A DNA stretch of 64,000 nucleotides from JAUILH01 sp965230535 (GTDB taxonomy: Bacteria; Bacteroidota; Bacteroidia; Flavobacteriales_D; JAUILH01). The stretch spans positions 1,178,001-1,242,000 of the forward strand of contig OZ246010.1 of assembly GCA_965230535.1 (NCBI GenBank), in the 5' to 3' direction. Shown here one piece after another: positions 36,224 to 44,390 of this stretch (position 1 is its first letter; the number at the start of each line of letters is the position of its first letter). The notes beneath the pieces were generated by a model. It worked only from the letters and a program-made list of their open reading frames with translations. It ran no database searches and was not told where the DNA came from. A program made the translations under genes and the position numbers.

Positions 36224-36880
36224 ATGACAGTAGCTAAAGCCCTAACAGACATCCTTATGAGGTCTCCATTTTTGGAAGAGGCCATTGCGGATGGTTTAAT
36301 CAATGTATCCTCATTGGCCAGAAAACTGAAGCCAGAGATTGAAGAAAAACTTGGTAAGACGGTAAAGGTTGGAGCCATAGTAATGGCCATCAACAGAATG
36401 GAACCCAACTACTATTACAAAGTAAACATTGGTATTAAAGACTTCATCAGGAATCTTGGCGACATCATTGTGCGTTCCAATTTGAGCGATTACACCTATG
36501 CAAGTTCGAAGACACTTAATCAGAATAAAACCAAATTGCTGCATTACATCAGTACTGCTGGTGATTATTTCTGCACCTTCTCACAAGGTGTATACGAGTC
36601 GACTATAGTGGTGAGTAACGGGCTTGAAGATAAAATGGCTGAACTGTTTTCGGACGAAAAACTCATCTCCAGCAAAGCGGACCTGTCTTCTATTACCATA
36701 AAACTTCCGGCAGAGAACACAGAAATCTCAGGACTATACTATTATATCTTTAAGAAATTGGCCTGGGATGGTATTAATATCATTGAGGTCATTTCCACAA
36801 CCAACGAATTTACATTGGTTGTTAAGGATGATGATGTCGACCGAGCCTTCTCAATTCTGATGAATTTGAAAAAGGTATAG
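36224..36880 (+). CDS. ACT-domain protein, possible amino-acid-responsive regulator
   Basis: The 218-residue cytosolic protein has a helical N-terminus of about 65 residues with the layout of a small helix-turn-helix (SSLARKLKPEIEEKLGKTVKVGAIVMAINRM), a middle mixed region (FCTFSQGVYESTIVVSNGLEDKMAELF) and a C-terminal ACT-type domain (ISGLYYYIFKKLAWDGINIIEVISTTNEFTLVVKDDD, about 165-210). It is divergent from lysC-lysA, and homologues in this phylum are sometimes mislabelled aspartate kinase, which the length excludes. The setting suggests it senses an amino acid and tunes lysC, by DNA binding or by contact. This is inference. Confidence 0.6.
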   Translation: MTVAKALTDILMRSPFLEEAIADGLINVSSLARKLKPEIEEKLGKTVKVGAIVMAINRMEPNYYYKVNIGIKDFIRNLGDIIVRSNLSDYTYASSKTLNQNKTKLLHYISTAGDYFCTFSQGVYESTIVVSNGLEDKMAELFSDEKLISSKADLSSITIKLPAENTEISGLYYYIFKKLAWDGINIIEVISTTNEFTLVVKDDDVDRAFSILMNLKKV

Positions 36881-36950
36881 ACTAAAACAATACTACCTTA
36901 AACTCAATGGCGAAGAGAATACTTGCCTCCATTAGTATCTTCACTTAACA

Positions 36951-36984
36951 GTTACTAAACTAGCTTAGTTAAAAAAGTAGTAAC
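36951..36984. repeat. Nested inverted repeat upstream of gldF
   Basis: GTTACTA at 36951-36957 pairs with TAGTAAC at 36978-36984, and inside it AACTA/TAGTT form a second inverted pair. A third GTTACTA lies at 37001-37007. It is AT-rich with no T-tract, so it looks more like a binding site than a terminator. Confidence 0.4.
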
Positions 36985-37013
36985 CATAAGTCACCATGGC
37001 GTTACTATTTAGA

Positions 37014-37021
37014 TAATTTTG
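37014..37021 (+). promoter_or_regulatory. -7 box immediately before gldF
   Basis: TAATTTTG matches TAnnTTTG and ends 6 bases before the ATG at 37028, so the transcript may be leaderless or nearly so. Confidence 0.5.
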
Positions 37022-37027
37022 TGCAAT

Positions 37028-37756
37028 ATGTGGGCACTCTACGTTAAAGAAATACGGTCTTTTTTAAGTTCGCTGATTGGCTATATCGTCATTGGCGTAT
37101 TCCTGTTGATAACGGGCGTTTTCTTGTGGGCAGACACCAGCTCTTCTTACAATATTTTTGAGAGCGGACAAGCCTCTATCAATGGTTTGTTTGAACTGGC
37201 CCCTTACGTATTCCTAATGCTCATCCCGGCTATTACCATGCGCTCTTTTGCAGAAGAGAAGCGTGTTGGTACAATAGAAATGCTTATGACAAAGCCTTTG
37301 AGTGATTATCAAATTATTCTGGCAAAATTCTTTGCAGGTTTTACATTGGTGATTCTCTCACTCATCCCAACAATCACCTATTACTGGTGTATTCAGGATT
37401 TGAAAGATGATTTATCTGTGATCGACACTGGGCGTATGTGGGGCTCATACCTTGGCCTCCTGTTCATTGGCGGAGCTTATGTAGCCATCGGTGTATTTAC
37501 ATCCAGTTTATCTAAAAACCAGGTAGTCGCTTTTATTCTTACGGTGACTGTATGTCTGATATTTCTGATGGGATTCGATGGTTTGAGTTTGGCATTAGGC
37601 GAAGAAGACGGTTCTCTCATGAACATGGGAATCAACGCACACTATTACTCCATTGGAAAAGGCTTGATCGACACGCGTGACATCACCTACTTTGTGAGTT
37701 TGATAGCCTTGTTTATTGTATTTACTAAAATGGTGTTGGCCAGTAGAAAGTGGTAA
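37028..37756 (+). CDS. gldF: Gliding-motility ABC transporter permease GldF
   Basis: GldF is the membrane permease of the GldAFG transporter, needed for gliding motility in Flavobacterium. The 242-residue product has six hydrophobic segments with the ABC-2 pattern (LIGYIVIGVFLLITGVFLW, LAPYVFLMLIPAITMRSFAEEKRVGTIEMLMTKPLSDYQIILAKF, then four more). The start at 37028 is used; a TTG at 37019 would lie in the -7 box. Its stop overlaps the gldG start (TAATG). gldA, the ATPase partner, is not in this window. The AEEKRVGTIE motif in the cytosolic loop is typical of the permease family. Confidence 0.93.
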   Translation: MWALYVKEIRSFLSSLIGYIVIGVFLLITGVFLWADTSSSYNIFESGQASINGLFELAPYVFLMLIPAITMRSFAEEKRVGTIEMLMTKPLSDYQIILAKFFAGFTLVILSLIPTITYYWCIQDLKDDLSVIDTGRMWGSYLGLLFIGGAYVAIGVFTSSLSKNQVVAFILTVTVCLIFLMGFDGLSLALGEEDGSLMNMGINAHYYSIGKGLIDTRDITYFVSLIALFIVFTKMVLASRKW

Positions 37757-39600
37757 TGAAGATCAATCCGAAAATACGGTCGTTTCTGTTTGTAATTGGT
37801 ACAATTGTGCTGATTATTCTGATCAACTACATTCTGTCGTTTAAGTTCGTGCGTTACGATATCACGGCGGATCAACGCTACAGTCTTAAAGATGAAACCA
37901 TTGCCCTTCTTGAAGATGAAGACAAGTACTCGGGAATTCTAACGGTTAAAATATACTTCACTGGTGATTTGCCGGCTGATTGGTCTAATTACAGAGAAGA
38001 AGTCATGCTTAAGCTTGAAGAATACAAAGTTTACGCAGGTTCCAGGTTTAATTATGAGTTTGTTGACATATACACAGATAAGACCACCTATCAGGAAGAT
38101 CTGAATAACCTCAACAAACTTGGCCTAAAAGAAATTGTTGTCAGCGATTTCTCAGAACAAAAAGGAGAAGTTACCAAAACCGTTCCCGGAATCGTGTTGT
38201 CTTATCCTGATCAGGAAGACATTGGTGTGGCTTTGCTTCCTGTTCATGACGTGAGATACGCGATGGCAGAAAACAATAGAAATTTCTTACTGGATATATT
38301 TCTAAATTCTCAGGTAGACCTGGAATACAAACTTACAAGCGCCATCAACAAGATTGTTAACAGAGACAAGAAGAACATTGCCTTTCTTCAGGGTCATGGA
38401 GAATTGGACGACAAGCAAACCTATTCTGCCAGAAGTGTTTTAGGAGAATTCTACAACATCAGTGATGTCGAAATACTTAAGGTTGTGGAAGACGAGCAGC
38501 TTTCCTATGAAGATCAAATTTTCCACTCTCTTGACAATATTGATCTGCTGATCGTCGCCAAACCGGAAAAGAGCTTTAACGAATTAGAAAAATTTGTTTT
38601 GGATCAGTTTATCATGAATGGAGGCAAAGTTATTTGGTCGCTGGATATGGTAAACGACAACAGAGACACACTCTATTCTCCACGAGGGTCGACTTACGGA
38701 ATTCCATACGAAAACGGTCTTAATTTAACAGACCAATTGCACAAGTACGGTGTAAGAATAGAACCGGTTTTACTTCTTGAAACCTTGAAGAATTCTGCTC
38801 CGGCACATATTCCGACCCCAAACAGCAATCCAAACGGTCCGCCTATTGCTTACCGAATTGTTGACTGGGAGCTCTACCCAAAAGTTTTGGATTACAGACA
38901 GCCTATCAATGGTAACCCGAATAATTTGGCAGATCAGCACATCATTTCAGCTGGTTTGGCTCCGGTAAAGATGGAATACGCCAGTTACATCACTGTACTA
39001 GACAAGAAGAGAGACAACGTTAAGAAGAGCGTGATTCTTGAGACCAGTGATAGTACCAGCTTCAGACGAGCGCCTGTAGATATCTTCTGGCAAATCATCA
39101 AACAATCAAAAATCAGAGACAAACAATACTTACCTACCGCCGTTCTTATGGAAGGTGAGTTTGAAAGCCTGTGGAAAAACAGATTGGTTCCTAAAGAACT
39201 TGATGGGCAAAGTATTTCCTTTAAAGAACAAAGCGTCAAAAACAAAATGCTCGTTCTATCTGACGGAGACGTTTTCAAAAACGACATTGATTCGGTTTCT
39301 AAGCCCGGAATGCGACTTCCGGTTGCTCTGGACAGAAGCTTCTACGGTCAATACGATCAAAGACTTTATAACCTTTACTACGGAAACAGAGATTTACTCC
39401 TCAATTCTGTGGAATACCTTTTGGGCGAAAATACCATTCTGGCAGTTCGAAGAAAATTCATCCCGGAAAGATTAGATCCCGTTAAAGTTGAAGAACACAA
39501 GAATAAGTGGAAATTCATCAACATCTTACTTCCTCTACTCATGATCGCCGTTCTGGGCGTAATCCAACTAATCATTAGAAAAGAGAGATACACCAAATAA
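37756..39600 (+). CDS. gldG: Gliding-motility ABC transporter auxiliary component GldG
   Basis: The 614-residue protein has an N-terminal membrane helix (FLFVIGTIVLIILINYILSF, about 8-30), a large periplasmic ABC-type uncharacterised (DUF4350/GldG) domain (YDITADQRYSLKDETIALLEDE, KIYFTGDLPADWSNY) and a C-terminal helix (FINILLPLLMIAVLGVIQLII). This layout is the GldG family. It begins at the base of the gldF stop and runs 2 bases before the DUF4340 gene. The gldFG pair with DUF4340 and dnaN next to it is a common Flavobacteriales order. Confidence 0.93.
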   Translation: MKINPKIRSFLFVIGTIVLIILINYILSFKFVRYDITADQRYSLKDETIALLEDEDKYSGILTVKIYFTGDLPADWSNYREEVMLKLEEYKVYAGSRFNYEFVDIYTDKTTYQEDLNNLNKLGLKEIVVSDFSEQKGEVTKTVPGIVLSYPDQEDIGVALLPVHDVRYAMAENNRNFLLDIFLNSQVDLEYKLTSAINKIVNRDKKNIAFLQGHGELDDKQTYSARSVLGEFYNISDVEILKVVEDEQLSYEDQIFHSLDNIDLLIVAKPEKSFNELEKFVLDQFIMNGGKVIWSLDMVNDNRDTLYSPRGSTYGIPYENGLNLTDQLHKYGVRIEPVLLLETLKNSAPAHIPTPNSNPNGPPIAYRIVDWELYPKVLDYRQPINGNPNNLADQHIISAGLAPVKMEYASYITVLDKKRDNVKKSVILETSDSTSFRRAPVDIFWQIIKQSKIRDKQYLPTAVLMEGEFESLWKNRLVPKELDGQSISFKEQSVKNKMLVLSDGDVFKNDIDSVSKPGMRLPVALDRSFYGQYDQRLYNLYYGNRDLLLNSVEYLLGENTILAVRRKFIPERLDPVKVEEHKNKWKFINILLPLLMIAVLGVIQLIIRKERYTK

Positions 39601-39602
39601 TT

Positions 39603-40706
39603 ATGAGCAGAAACAATATACTTCTTCTACTACTCATTCTGGCCATTGCCGGAGCAGCATATTTTGCAACTACTCTAGATAACGATGACGAGAACAATTC
39701 GGGAAATGGCATTTGTGACATTTCTGAGCAGAAAATGAAGGATAAGTTCGTAGTAAGCGACACAGCTCATGTAGACAAAGTTGTAATTACCTCCACCAAA
39801 GGAGAAAAAGTCACCGTTTCCAGAAAAAAGGGGACATACACCTGGCAATTTCAAAACGAAACCTACAACAGTGAAACAAAGAAATGGGAAGCCGGAGAGT
39901 TGATGGCAGCAAGACAAGATGCAATTGAACTTTTGCTTAAAACGTTCTATCGGGTAGAGTTAAAAAATTATGTTGCCAACACAGCTAAAGAAACAATTAC
40001 CGAGCAGGTTTCTGCAGCACACAAACAGGTCGACATCTACATCAATGGTCAACTGGAAAAAACCTGGTACGTTGGTATGCCAACCAAAGATCACTATGGT
40101 ACTTATATGATTTTGGGTCTGCCGGATTGCGGCAAAAGTAAGTGGCCTTTCATTATGGGAGCACGTAATTTCCATGGTTCTTTATGGCCCAGATTCTTTG
40201 TTGAAGAGGCAGATTGGAGACATACAGGAATTTGGAATATGAACCCAGCGGATCTTGCCACTGTAGAGGTAAAAAATTACACCGATCCTTCTCAATCTTT
40301 TTCTATCAACTTAAAAGGGCAAAACGAGTTTAGCCTGTTCGATCCAAATGGAAATTCAGTACCAAAATTCGATACTTTGAAGGTGCAGAATTACATGGCT
40401 GCTTTCAGAAAAATTCACTACGAGAAGTATGCTGATGATCTGGATCCTTTGCAAAAAGATTCTTTGATTAAAACAGGCTCAATGGCTATGACCATAAAAA
40501 CTGTTGACAAATCGGGAGACAAGATTTCAGTGGATATTTATCAACGAAAATTGCCTGAAGGATCTAAGGATTTAGCAGAGCAGGAAATCTCTTATGATAC
40601 TGAAAGAGCCTACGGTGTTTTGCACGATGGCAGAGTCGTTTTACTCCAATACTACGTATTCAATAAATTGATCGTTCCCTTTAATCTTTTCGCACCACAA
40701 CCATAA
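39603..40706 (+). CDS. DUF4340 domain membrane-anchored protein
   Basis: The 367-residue product has a single N-terminal membrane helix (ILLLLLILAIAGAAYFATT) and a periplasmic part of paired beta domains (KVVITSTKGEKVTVSRKKGTYTWQF, about 55-150; VEVKNYTDPSQSFSINLKGQNEFSLFDPNG, about 210-260), as in DUF4340 proteins that commonly accompany GldG-like components. Function is unknown, but the position 2 bases after gldG suggests it works with the Gld transporter in the periplasm. There is no signal cleavage site after the helix, so it remains membrane-anchored. Confidence 0.85.
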   Translation: MSRNNILLLLLILAIAGAAYFATTLDNDDENNSGNGICDISEQKMKDKFVVSDTAHVDKVVITSTKGEKVTVSRKKGTYTWQFQNETYNSETKKWEAGELMAARQDAIELLLKTFYRVELKNYVANTAKETITEQVSAAHKQVDIYINGQLEKTWYVGMPTKDHYGTYMILGLPDCGKSKWPFIMGARNFHGSLWPRFFVEEADWRHTGIWNMNPADLATVEVKNYTDPSQSFSINLKGQNEFSLFDPNGNSVPKFDTLKVQNYMAAFRKIHYEKYADDLDPLQKDSLIKTGSMAMTIKTVDKSGDKISVDIYQRKLPEGSKDLAEQEISYDTERAYGVLHDGRVVLLQYYVFNKLIVPFNLFAPQP

Positions 40707-40776
40707 TTGTTGAAAAGTGCCAACCGGCTGTTAAAAAAACTGGAGCCTCACAGGCCAGAGAGTATACCTGCCTGGT

Positions 40777-40784
40777 TATCTTTG
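40777..40784 (+). promoter_or_regulatory. -7 box upstream of dnaN
   Basis: TATCTTTG matches TAnnTTTG and lies 29 bases before the dnaN ATG at 40814. Confidence 0.45.
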
Positions 40785-40813
40785 TTACCTTCTCAAAGAA
40801 ATTATAAAGGTGT

Positions 40814-41932
40814 ATGAAATTTATTGTTAACAGCAGTGCCCTACTAAAGGAATTACAAAGTTTATCAGGTGTTCTTAGCACGAGCAATACGCTTCCGATT
40901 TTGGACAATTTTTTGTTCGAAATCGAAGAAAAATCTCTGACTGTCACGGTATCCGATTTGGAAACGACAATGGTGGCCAATTTGGAAATTGAAGCCAAAG
41001 AAAGCGGAAAGGTTGCTATGCCTGCAAAGCTGTTGTTGGATACATTAAAATCATTGCCTAAACAACCTTTGACTTTCACCATTGATGATGCCAATTTCGG
41101 AATTGAAATTTCATCCGACTATGGAAAATACAAACTGAGCGGTTTCAATGGAGAAGAGTTCCCTAAATCACCGGAATTATCTGACCCATCGAAAATTGAG
41201 ATCACTGGAAGTTTATTGGCCAACGCCATCAACAAAACCATTTTTGCAACCAGCAACGATGAGATGAGACCTGTGATGTGCGGTGTGTACTGCCAACTTA
41301 GTACCGAAGATTTGACCTTCGTTGCTACTGATGCTCACAAATTGGTGAGATACAGAAGAAAAGATACCGGAGCCAGTAATACTTCTGACATCATTCTTCC
41401 TAAAAAGCCTGTCACACTTTTGAAGAACCTGGTTCCTTCTGAGGACAATGTTCAAATTGAGTTCACGCAATCTAATGCATGTTTCACCTTTGGCAATAAG
41501 AAGTTGGTTTGTCTACTGATTGATGGTAAATACCCGAATTATGAAGCGGTAATTCCTAAGGAAAACCCTAATAAACTGGTTATTGACAGAAACGCCTTCC
41601 TGAGTTCTATTAAGCGTGTATCTATTTTCGCGAATAAGACAACCAACCAGGTTAGACTTAAGATTTCAGGAAGCGAATTGGCTATCAGTGCTGAAGATTT
41701 GGATTTCTCTAATGAAGCCAACGAAAGATTGACTTGTAACTACACTGGTGAAGATTTAGAAATTGGGTTCAACTCTAAGTTCTTGTCTGATATGCTTGGT
41801 AATCTTGACACTGAAAACGTTGTATTTGAATTGAGTGCACCAAACCGTGCAGGCTTGTTATTCCCAGAATCCACTGATAGCAAGGATGAAGAAATCCTTA
41901 TGCTTGTAATGCCAGTAATGCTGAACAACTAA
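40814..41932 (+). CDS. dnaN: DNA polymerase III beta subunit (sliding clamp)
   Basis: The 372-residue clamp encircles DNA and holds the replicative polymerase. Three repeated clamp domains are visible: domain 1 with KFIVNSSALLKELQSLSGVLSTSNTLPILDNFLFE, domain 2 starting near residue 128 with ITGSLLANAINKTIFATSNDEMRPVMCGVYCQ, domain 3 starting near 245 with LVIDRNAFLSSIKRVSIFANKTTNQVRLKI. The end LMLVMPVMLNN corresponds to the family's conserved VIMPMR tail with a different final residue. Length is normal. It is not beside dnaA or an origin here, as usual in Bacteroidota. Confidence 0.97.
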   Translation: MKFIVNSSALLKELQSLSGVLSTSNTLPILDNFLFEIEEKSLTVTVSDLETTMVANLEIEAKESGKVAMPAKLLLDTLKSLPKQPLTFTIDDANFGIEISSDYGKYKLSGFNGEEFPKSPELSDPSKIEITGSLLANAINKTIFATSNDEMRPVMCGVYCQLSTEDLTFVATDAHKLVRYRRKDTGASNTSDIILPKKPVTLLKNLVPSEDNVQIEFTQSNACFTFGNKKLVCLLIDGKYPNYEAVIPKENPNKLVIDRNAFLSSIKRVSIFANKTTNQVRLKISGSELAISAEDLDFSNEANERLTCNYTGEDLEIGFNSKFLSDMLGNLDTENVVFELSAPNRAGLLFPESTDSKDEEILMLVMPVMLNN

Positions 41933-41934
41933 TT

Positions 41935-42822
41935 TTATTCGGGCTCTTCGGTAATGTCGAAAGGATAAGTAATTTTTAATTCCTTACTTCCTGATTTAAC
42001 ATCATTGATGACCTGTTCAAAGTAGTAACTCCCCGGAGGATATTTTTCTTTTTTCAGAACTACATAATTGTTAAACGGTGGTGAATCTTCCTGCAATGTC
42101 GCTGATTCATTAGACACCAAGATCTCCTCTCCTGCCTGGTTATACACTCCTGAACTGGTTGTAATCGCCGGATGGGATTTTAAATATTCACTGCTCAAAC
42201 CAATGTTAAAGAATAAAATTTCATCCTGATAATAAGTATTTCCTGTATACACCTTCCCATTTCTGTATGTAATGATATGGTCTACCGGAATATCCCCGGC
42301 CAGCTTAATAAAGCCATTCTCCTGATGAGACATGATATTCACTTTCTGATTCAATTGAATATGTTTGCCTCCAACCTTATCCCAGACAAACATGCCTATA
42401 TTGTACGTTTTGTTAGGTTCATATGGTTTGAAAAAATCAACATGAAAAGACAAATTCACCGGATCGGACACAGGGAATTTATGGGTCCCCACTTCAAATA
42501 GGTCAGAAACAGATATGATTAGAGAATCCTTATCATCCAAAACGTCCAATTTCAAACCAAGCTCATAAAACCCGTTACGGGCAATGAATCCAGTCATATT
42601 CTGAATGGTCAGATTCATGCGTTCCCCTATCCTGAAAGAGTTAGACTTTGCCGGAGATTCAAACAAATCCATCAGAACCGTCTCAAACTTCAAATCAGAA
42701 TCTTTCTCTTGTGAAGCAGTTTCCGTTTTTTGTTCCGGTTTCGATTCTTCTTCCTTCTTGTCGGATGAACTACAAGCACTTAAGAACAACAACAGCGCAA
42801 AAGAGCCTACTATTTTTTTCAT
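41935..42822 (-). CDS. Lipoprotein, beta-rich, unknown function
   Basis: The start at 42822 gives a lipoprotein signal (KKIVGSFALLLFLSAC, Cys17) followed by an acidic Lys/Glu linker of about 35 residues; an ATG at 42837 only adds five residues. The remainder (295 residues in all) is strand-rich, with GERMNLTIQNMTGFIARNGFYELGLKLDVLDDKDSLI and a second similar block (LFFNIGLSSEYLKSHPAITTSSGVYNQAGEEILVSNES), suggesting a two-module domain. I recognise no named family. It converges with dnaN (2 bases apart). Confidence 0.75.
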   Translation of the reverse strand: MKKIVGSFALLLFLSACSSSDKKEEESKPEQKTETASQEKDSDLKFETVLMDLFESPAKSNSFRIGERMNLTIQNMTGFIARNGFYELGLKLDVLDDKDSLIISVSDLFEVGTHKFPVSDPVNLSFHVDFFKPYEPNKTYNIGMFVWDKVGGKHIQLNQKVNIMSHQENGFIKLAGDIPVDHIITYRNGKVYTGNTYYQDEILFFNIGLSSEYLKSHPAITTSSGVYNQAGEEILVSNESATLQEDSPPFNNYVVLKKEKYPPGSYYFEQVINDVKSGSKELKITYPFDITEEPE

Positions 42823-42909
42823 ATTCACTAAACCCATTTCTAATGCAAATATTGTAAAAGGCTATGACAAATAGCTCTCCCACTCAATTTATTATACCTG
42901 TTGATTAAT

Positions 42910-42917
42910 TATCTTTG
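42910..42917 (+). promoter_or_regulatory. -7 box upstream of the cyclophilin gene
   Basis: TATCTTTG lies 16 bases before the ATG at 42934. Confidence 0.4.
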
Positions 42918-42933
42918 CCCAAAATAAATTAGC

Positions 42934-43371
42934 ATGACTAAAGCAGAGATAAAAACAAGCAAGGGAACAATGTCAGTAGAATTTTACGACAATGACGCTC
43001 CTAATACAGTTGCCAATTTTGTGAAACTGTCTAAAGATGGGTTTTATGATGGGCTTACATTTCACAGAGTGATCCCGGATTTTGTAATTCAGGGTGGCTG
43101 TCCACAAGGAACAGGCGTTGGTGGACCAGGGTATCAGATTGATTGTGAATTGGATGGTGACAACCAATATCATGACAGAGGCGTACTTTCAATGGCACAT
43201 GCCGGTAGAAACACTGGTGGGTCTCAATTCTTTATTTGCCATAGCAGAAACAACACATCTCACTTAGACAGAAATCATACTTGTTTTGGGAAAGTCGTTA
43301 ACGGTCTGGAAGTAATTGACGCCATTAACGAAGGTGATTTGATCGAATCAATCACAATCTCAGAGAATTAA
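42934..43371 (+). CDS. Peptidyl-prolyl cis-trans isomerase (cyclophilin type)
   Basis: The 145-residue cyclophilin domain has no signal peptide, so it is cytosolic. Catalytic elements are clear: FHRVIPDFVIQGGCPQGTGVGGPGY with the catalytic Arg in FHRVI, the LSMAHAGRNTGGSQFFICH core, and HLDRNHTCFGKVVNGLEVID. It is the small stand-alone type; the GldI-type lipoprotein PPIase of gliding bacteria would carry a lipidated N-terminus, which this lacks. A terminator follows it at 43394-43421. Confidence 0.94.
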   Translation: MTKAEIKTSKGTMSVEFYDNDAPNTVANFVKLSKDGFYDGLTFHRVIPDFVIQGGCPQGTGVGGPGYQIDCELDGDNQYHDRGVLSMAHAGRNTGGSQFFICHSRNNTSHLDRNHTCFGKVVNGLEVIDAINEGDLIESITISEN

Positions 43372-43393
43372 TTGTTCTTTATAAATTGAACTG

Positions 43394-43421
43394 GAAATCC
43401 GGCTTAGTCCGGATTTTTTTT
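43394..43421 (+). terminator. Rho-independent terminator after the cyclophilin gene
   Basis: AATCCGG (43396-43402) pairs with CCGGATT (43409-43415) around a six-base loop, followed by a run of T to 43421. It closes the cyclophilin transcript before the CDF gene. Confidence 0.85.
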
Positions 43422-43481
43422 GATTCAAACTTTAGTGACAAAACTCATTAAATTATCCAATCGCTTCCTGAATTTATGGAC

Positions 43482-43489
43482 TAACTTTG
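43482..43489 (+). promoter_or_regulatory. -7 box directly in front of the CDF transporter start
   Basis: TAACTTTG matches TAnnTTTG and ends 4 bases before the ATG at 43494, so the A of the ATG is the expected first transcribed base. Confidence 0.55.
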
Positions 43490-43493
43490 CGGC

Positions 43494-44390
43494 ATGTCAA
43501 AAGCTAGTAAAACGGCCTACCTAAGTCTCCTGGGCAACTTTGGACTTACCGTTGTAAAGGGGACAGCCGGTGTTCTGGGAAATTCTCATGCGCTAGTGGC
43601 AGATGCTTTTGAATCCATGGCTGATGTGTTCTCTTCTTTTTTTGTACTGGTTGGCATTAAATATTCTTCTAAACCGGCAGATGACAACCATCCATATGGT
43701 CATGGAAAAATTGAGCCTCTGGTAACTTTTGGCGTTGTAGGCTTTTTATTGATAGCCTCAACACTCATTGCTTACAACAGCATTCTTAATATTCAGTCGG
43801 ATCAGGAAATGCCTGAAAAGTTCACACTAATCGTATTGATCGGTATCATTGCCTTTAAAGAGGTAATGTATCGACTGGTTAAGAAAAAGGCAATTGAAAC
43901 AGGAAGTTCCGCATTAAAAGCAGAAGCCATTCATCACAGACTGGATGCCCTGACTTCTCTTTTGGCATTTATAGGTATTGGTGTGGCATTGACTATGGGA
44001 AAAGGCTGGGAAACAGCTGATGATTGGGCTGCTTTGTTAGCTTGTGTCGTCATTGTGTTTAATGCTTATCGACTTTTCAGACCTGCACTGGCCGAAATCA
44101 TGGACGAGCATATTTATGATGATTTTGCCAAACAAATTCGACTTTCAACAAACAACATTGAAGGTGTTATTGGAGCCGAGAAATGCATGATCAGAAAACA
44201 TGGTGCTATTTTTCATGTGGATCTTCATGTGGTAGTAGATGGTGAATTAAGTGTGCATGAGGGACATCAAATCGCCCATCAGGTAAAGGATACCTTGCGG
44301 TCGGAATTCCCGGCAATTGAAGACGTGATCATTCATGTGGAGCCTAACGACTCTCATCATCTTTCCAAATTGAAAGAACAGGGCTATTGA
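43494..44390 (+). CDS. Cation diffusion facilitator transporter
   Basis: The 298-residue inner-membrane protein exports divalent metal (Zn, Fe, Mn or similar) by proton exchange. The CDF marks are visible: an N-terminal helix pair with LVADAFESMADVFSSFFVLVG, the HPYGHGKIEPL loop, the second HxxxD helix (IHHRLDALTSLLAFIG) and the C-terminal ferredoxin-like cytosolic domain (IIHVEPND at the end). Metal-site residues look complete; the metal is not predictable. It overlaps the converging MFS gene by 7 bases. Confidence 0.95.
   Translation: MSKASKTAYLSLLGNFGLTVVKGTAGVLGNSHALVADAFESMADVFSSFFVLVGIKYSSKPADDNHPYGHGKIEPLVTFGVVGFLLIASTLIAYNSILNIQSDQEMPEKFTLIVLIGIIAFKEVMYRLVKKKAIETGSSALKAEAIHHRLDALTSLLAFIGIGVALTMGKGWETADDWAALLACVVIVFNAYRLFRPALAEIMDEHIYDDFAKQIRLSTNNIEGVIGAEKCMIRKHGAIFHVDLHVVVDGELSVHEGHQIAHQVKDTLRSEFPAIEDVIIHVEPNDSHHLSKLKEQGY

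Noticed and set aside
36224..36880. Second aspartate kinase
   Set aside because: The protein has 218 residues, an ACT domain and no kinase motifs.
40814..41932. Replication origin near dnaN
   Set aside because: No dnaA gene and no cluster of DnaA boxes are visible around dnaN; in Bacteroidota dnaN is often away from the origin.
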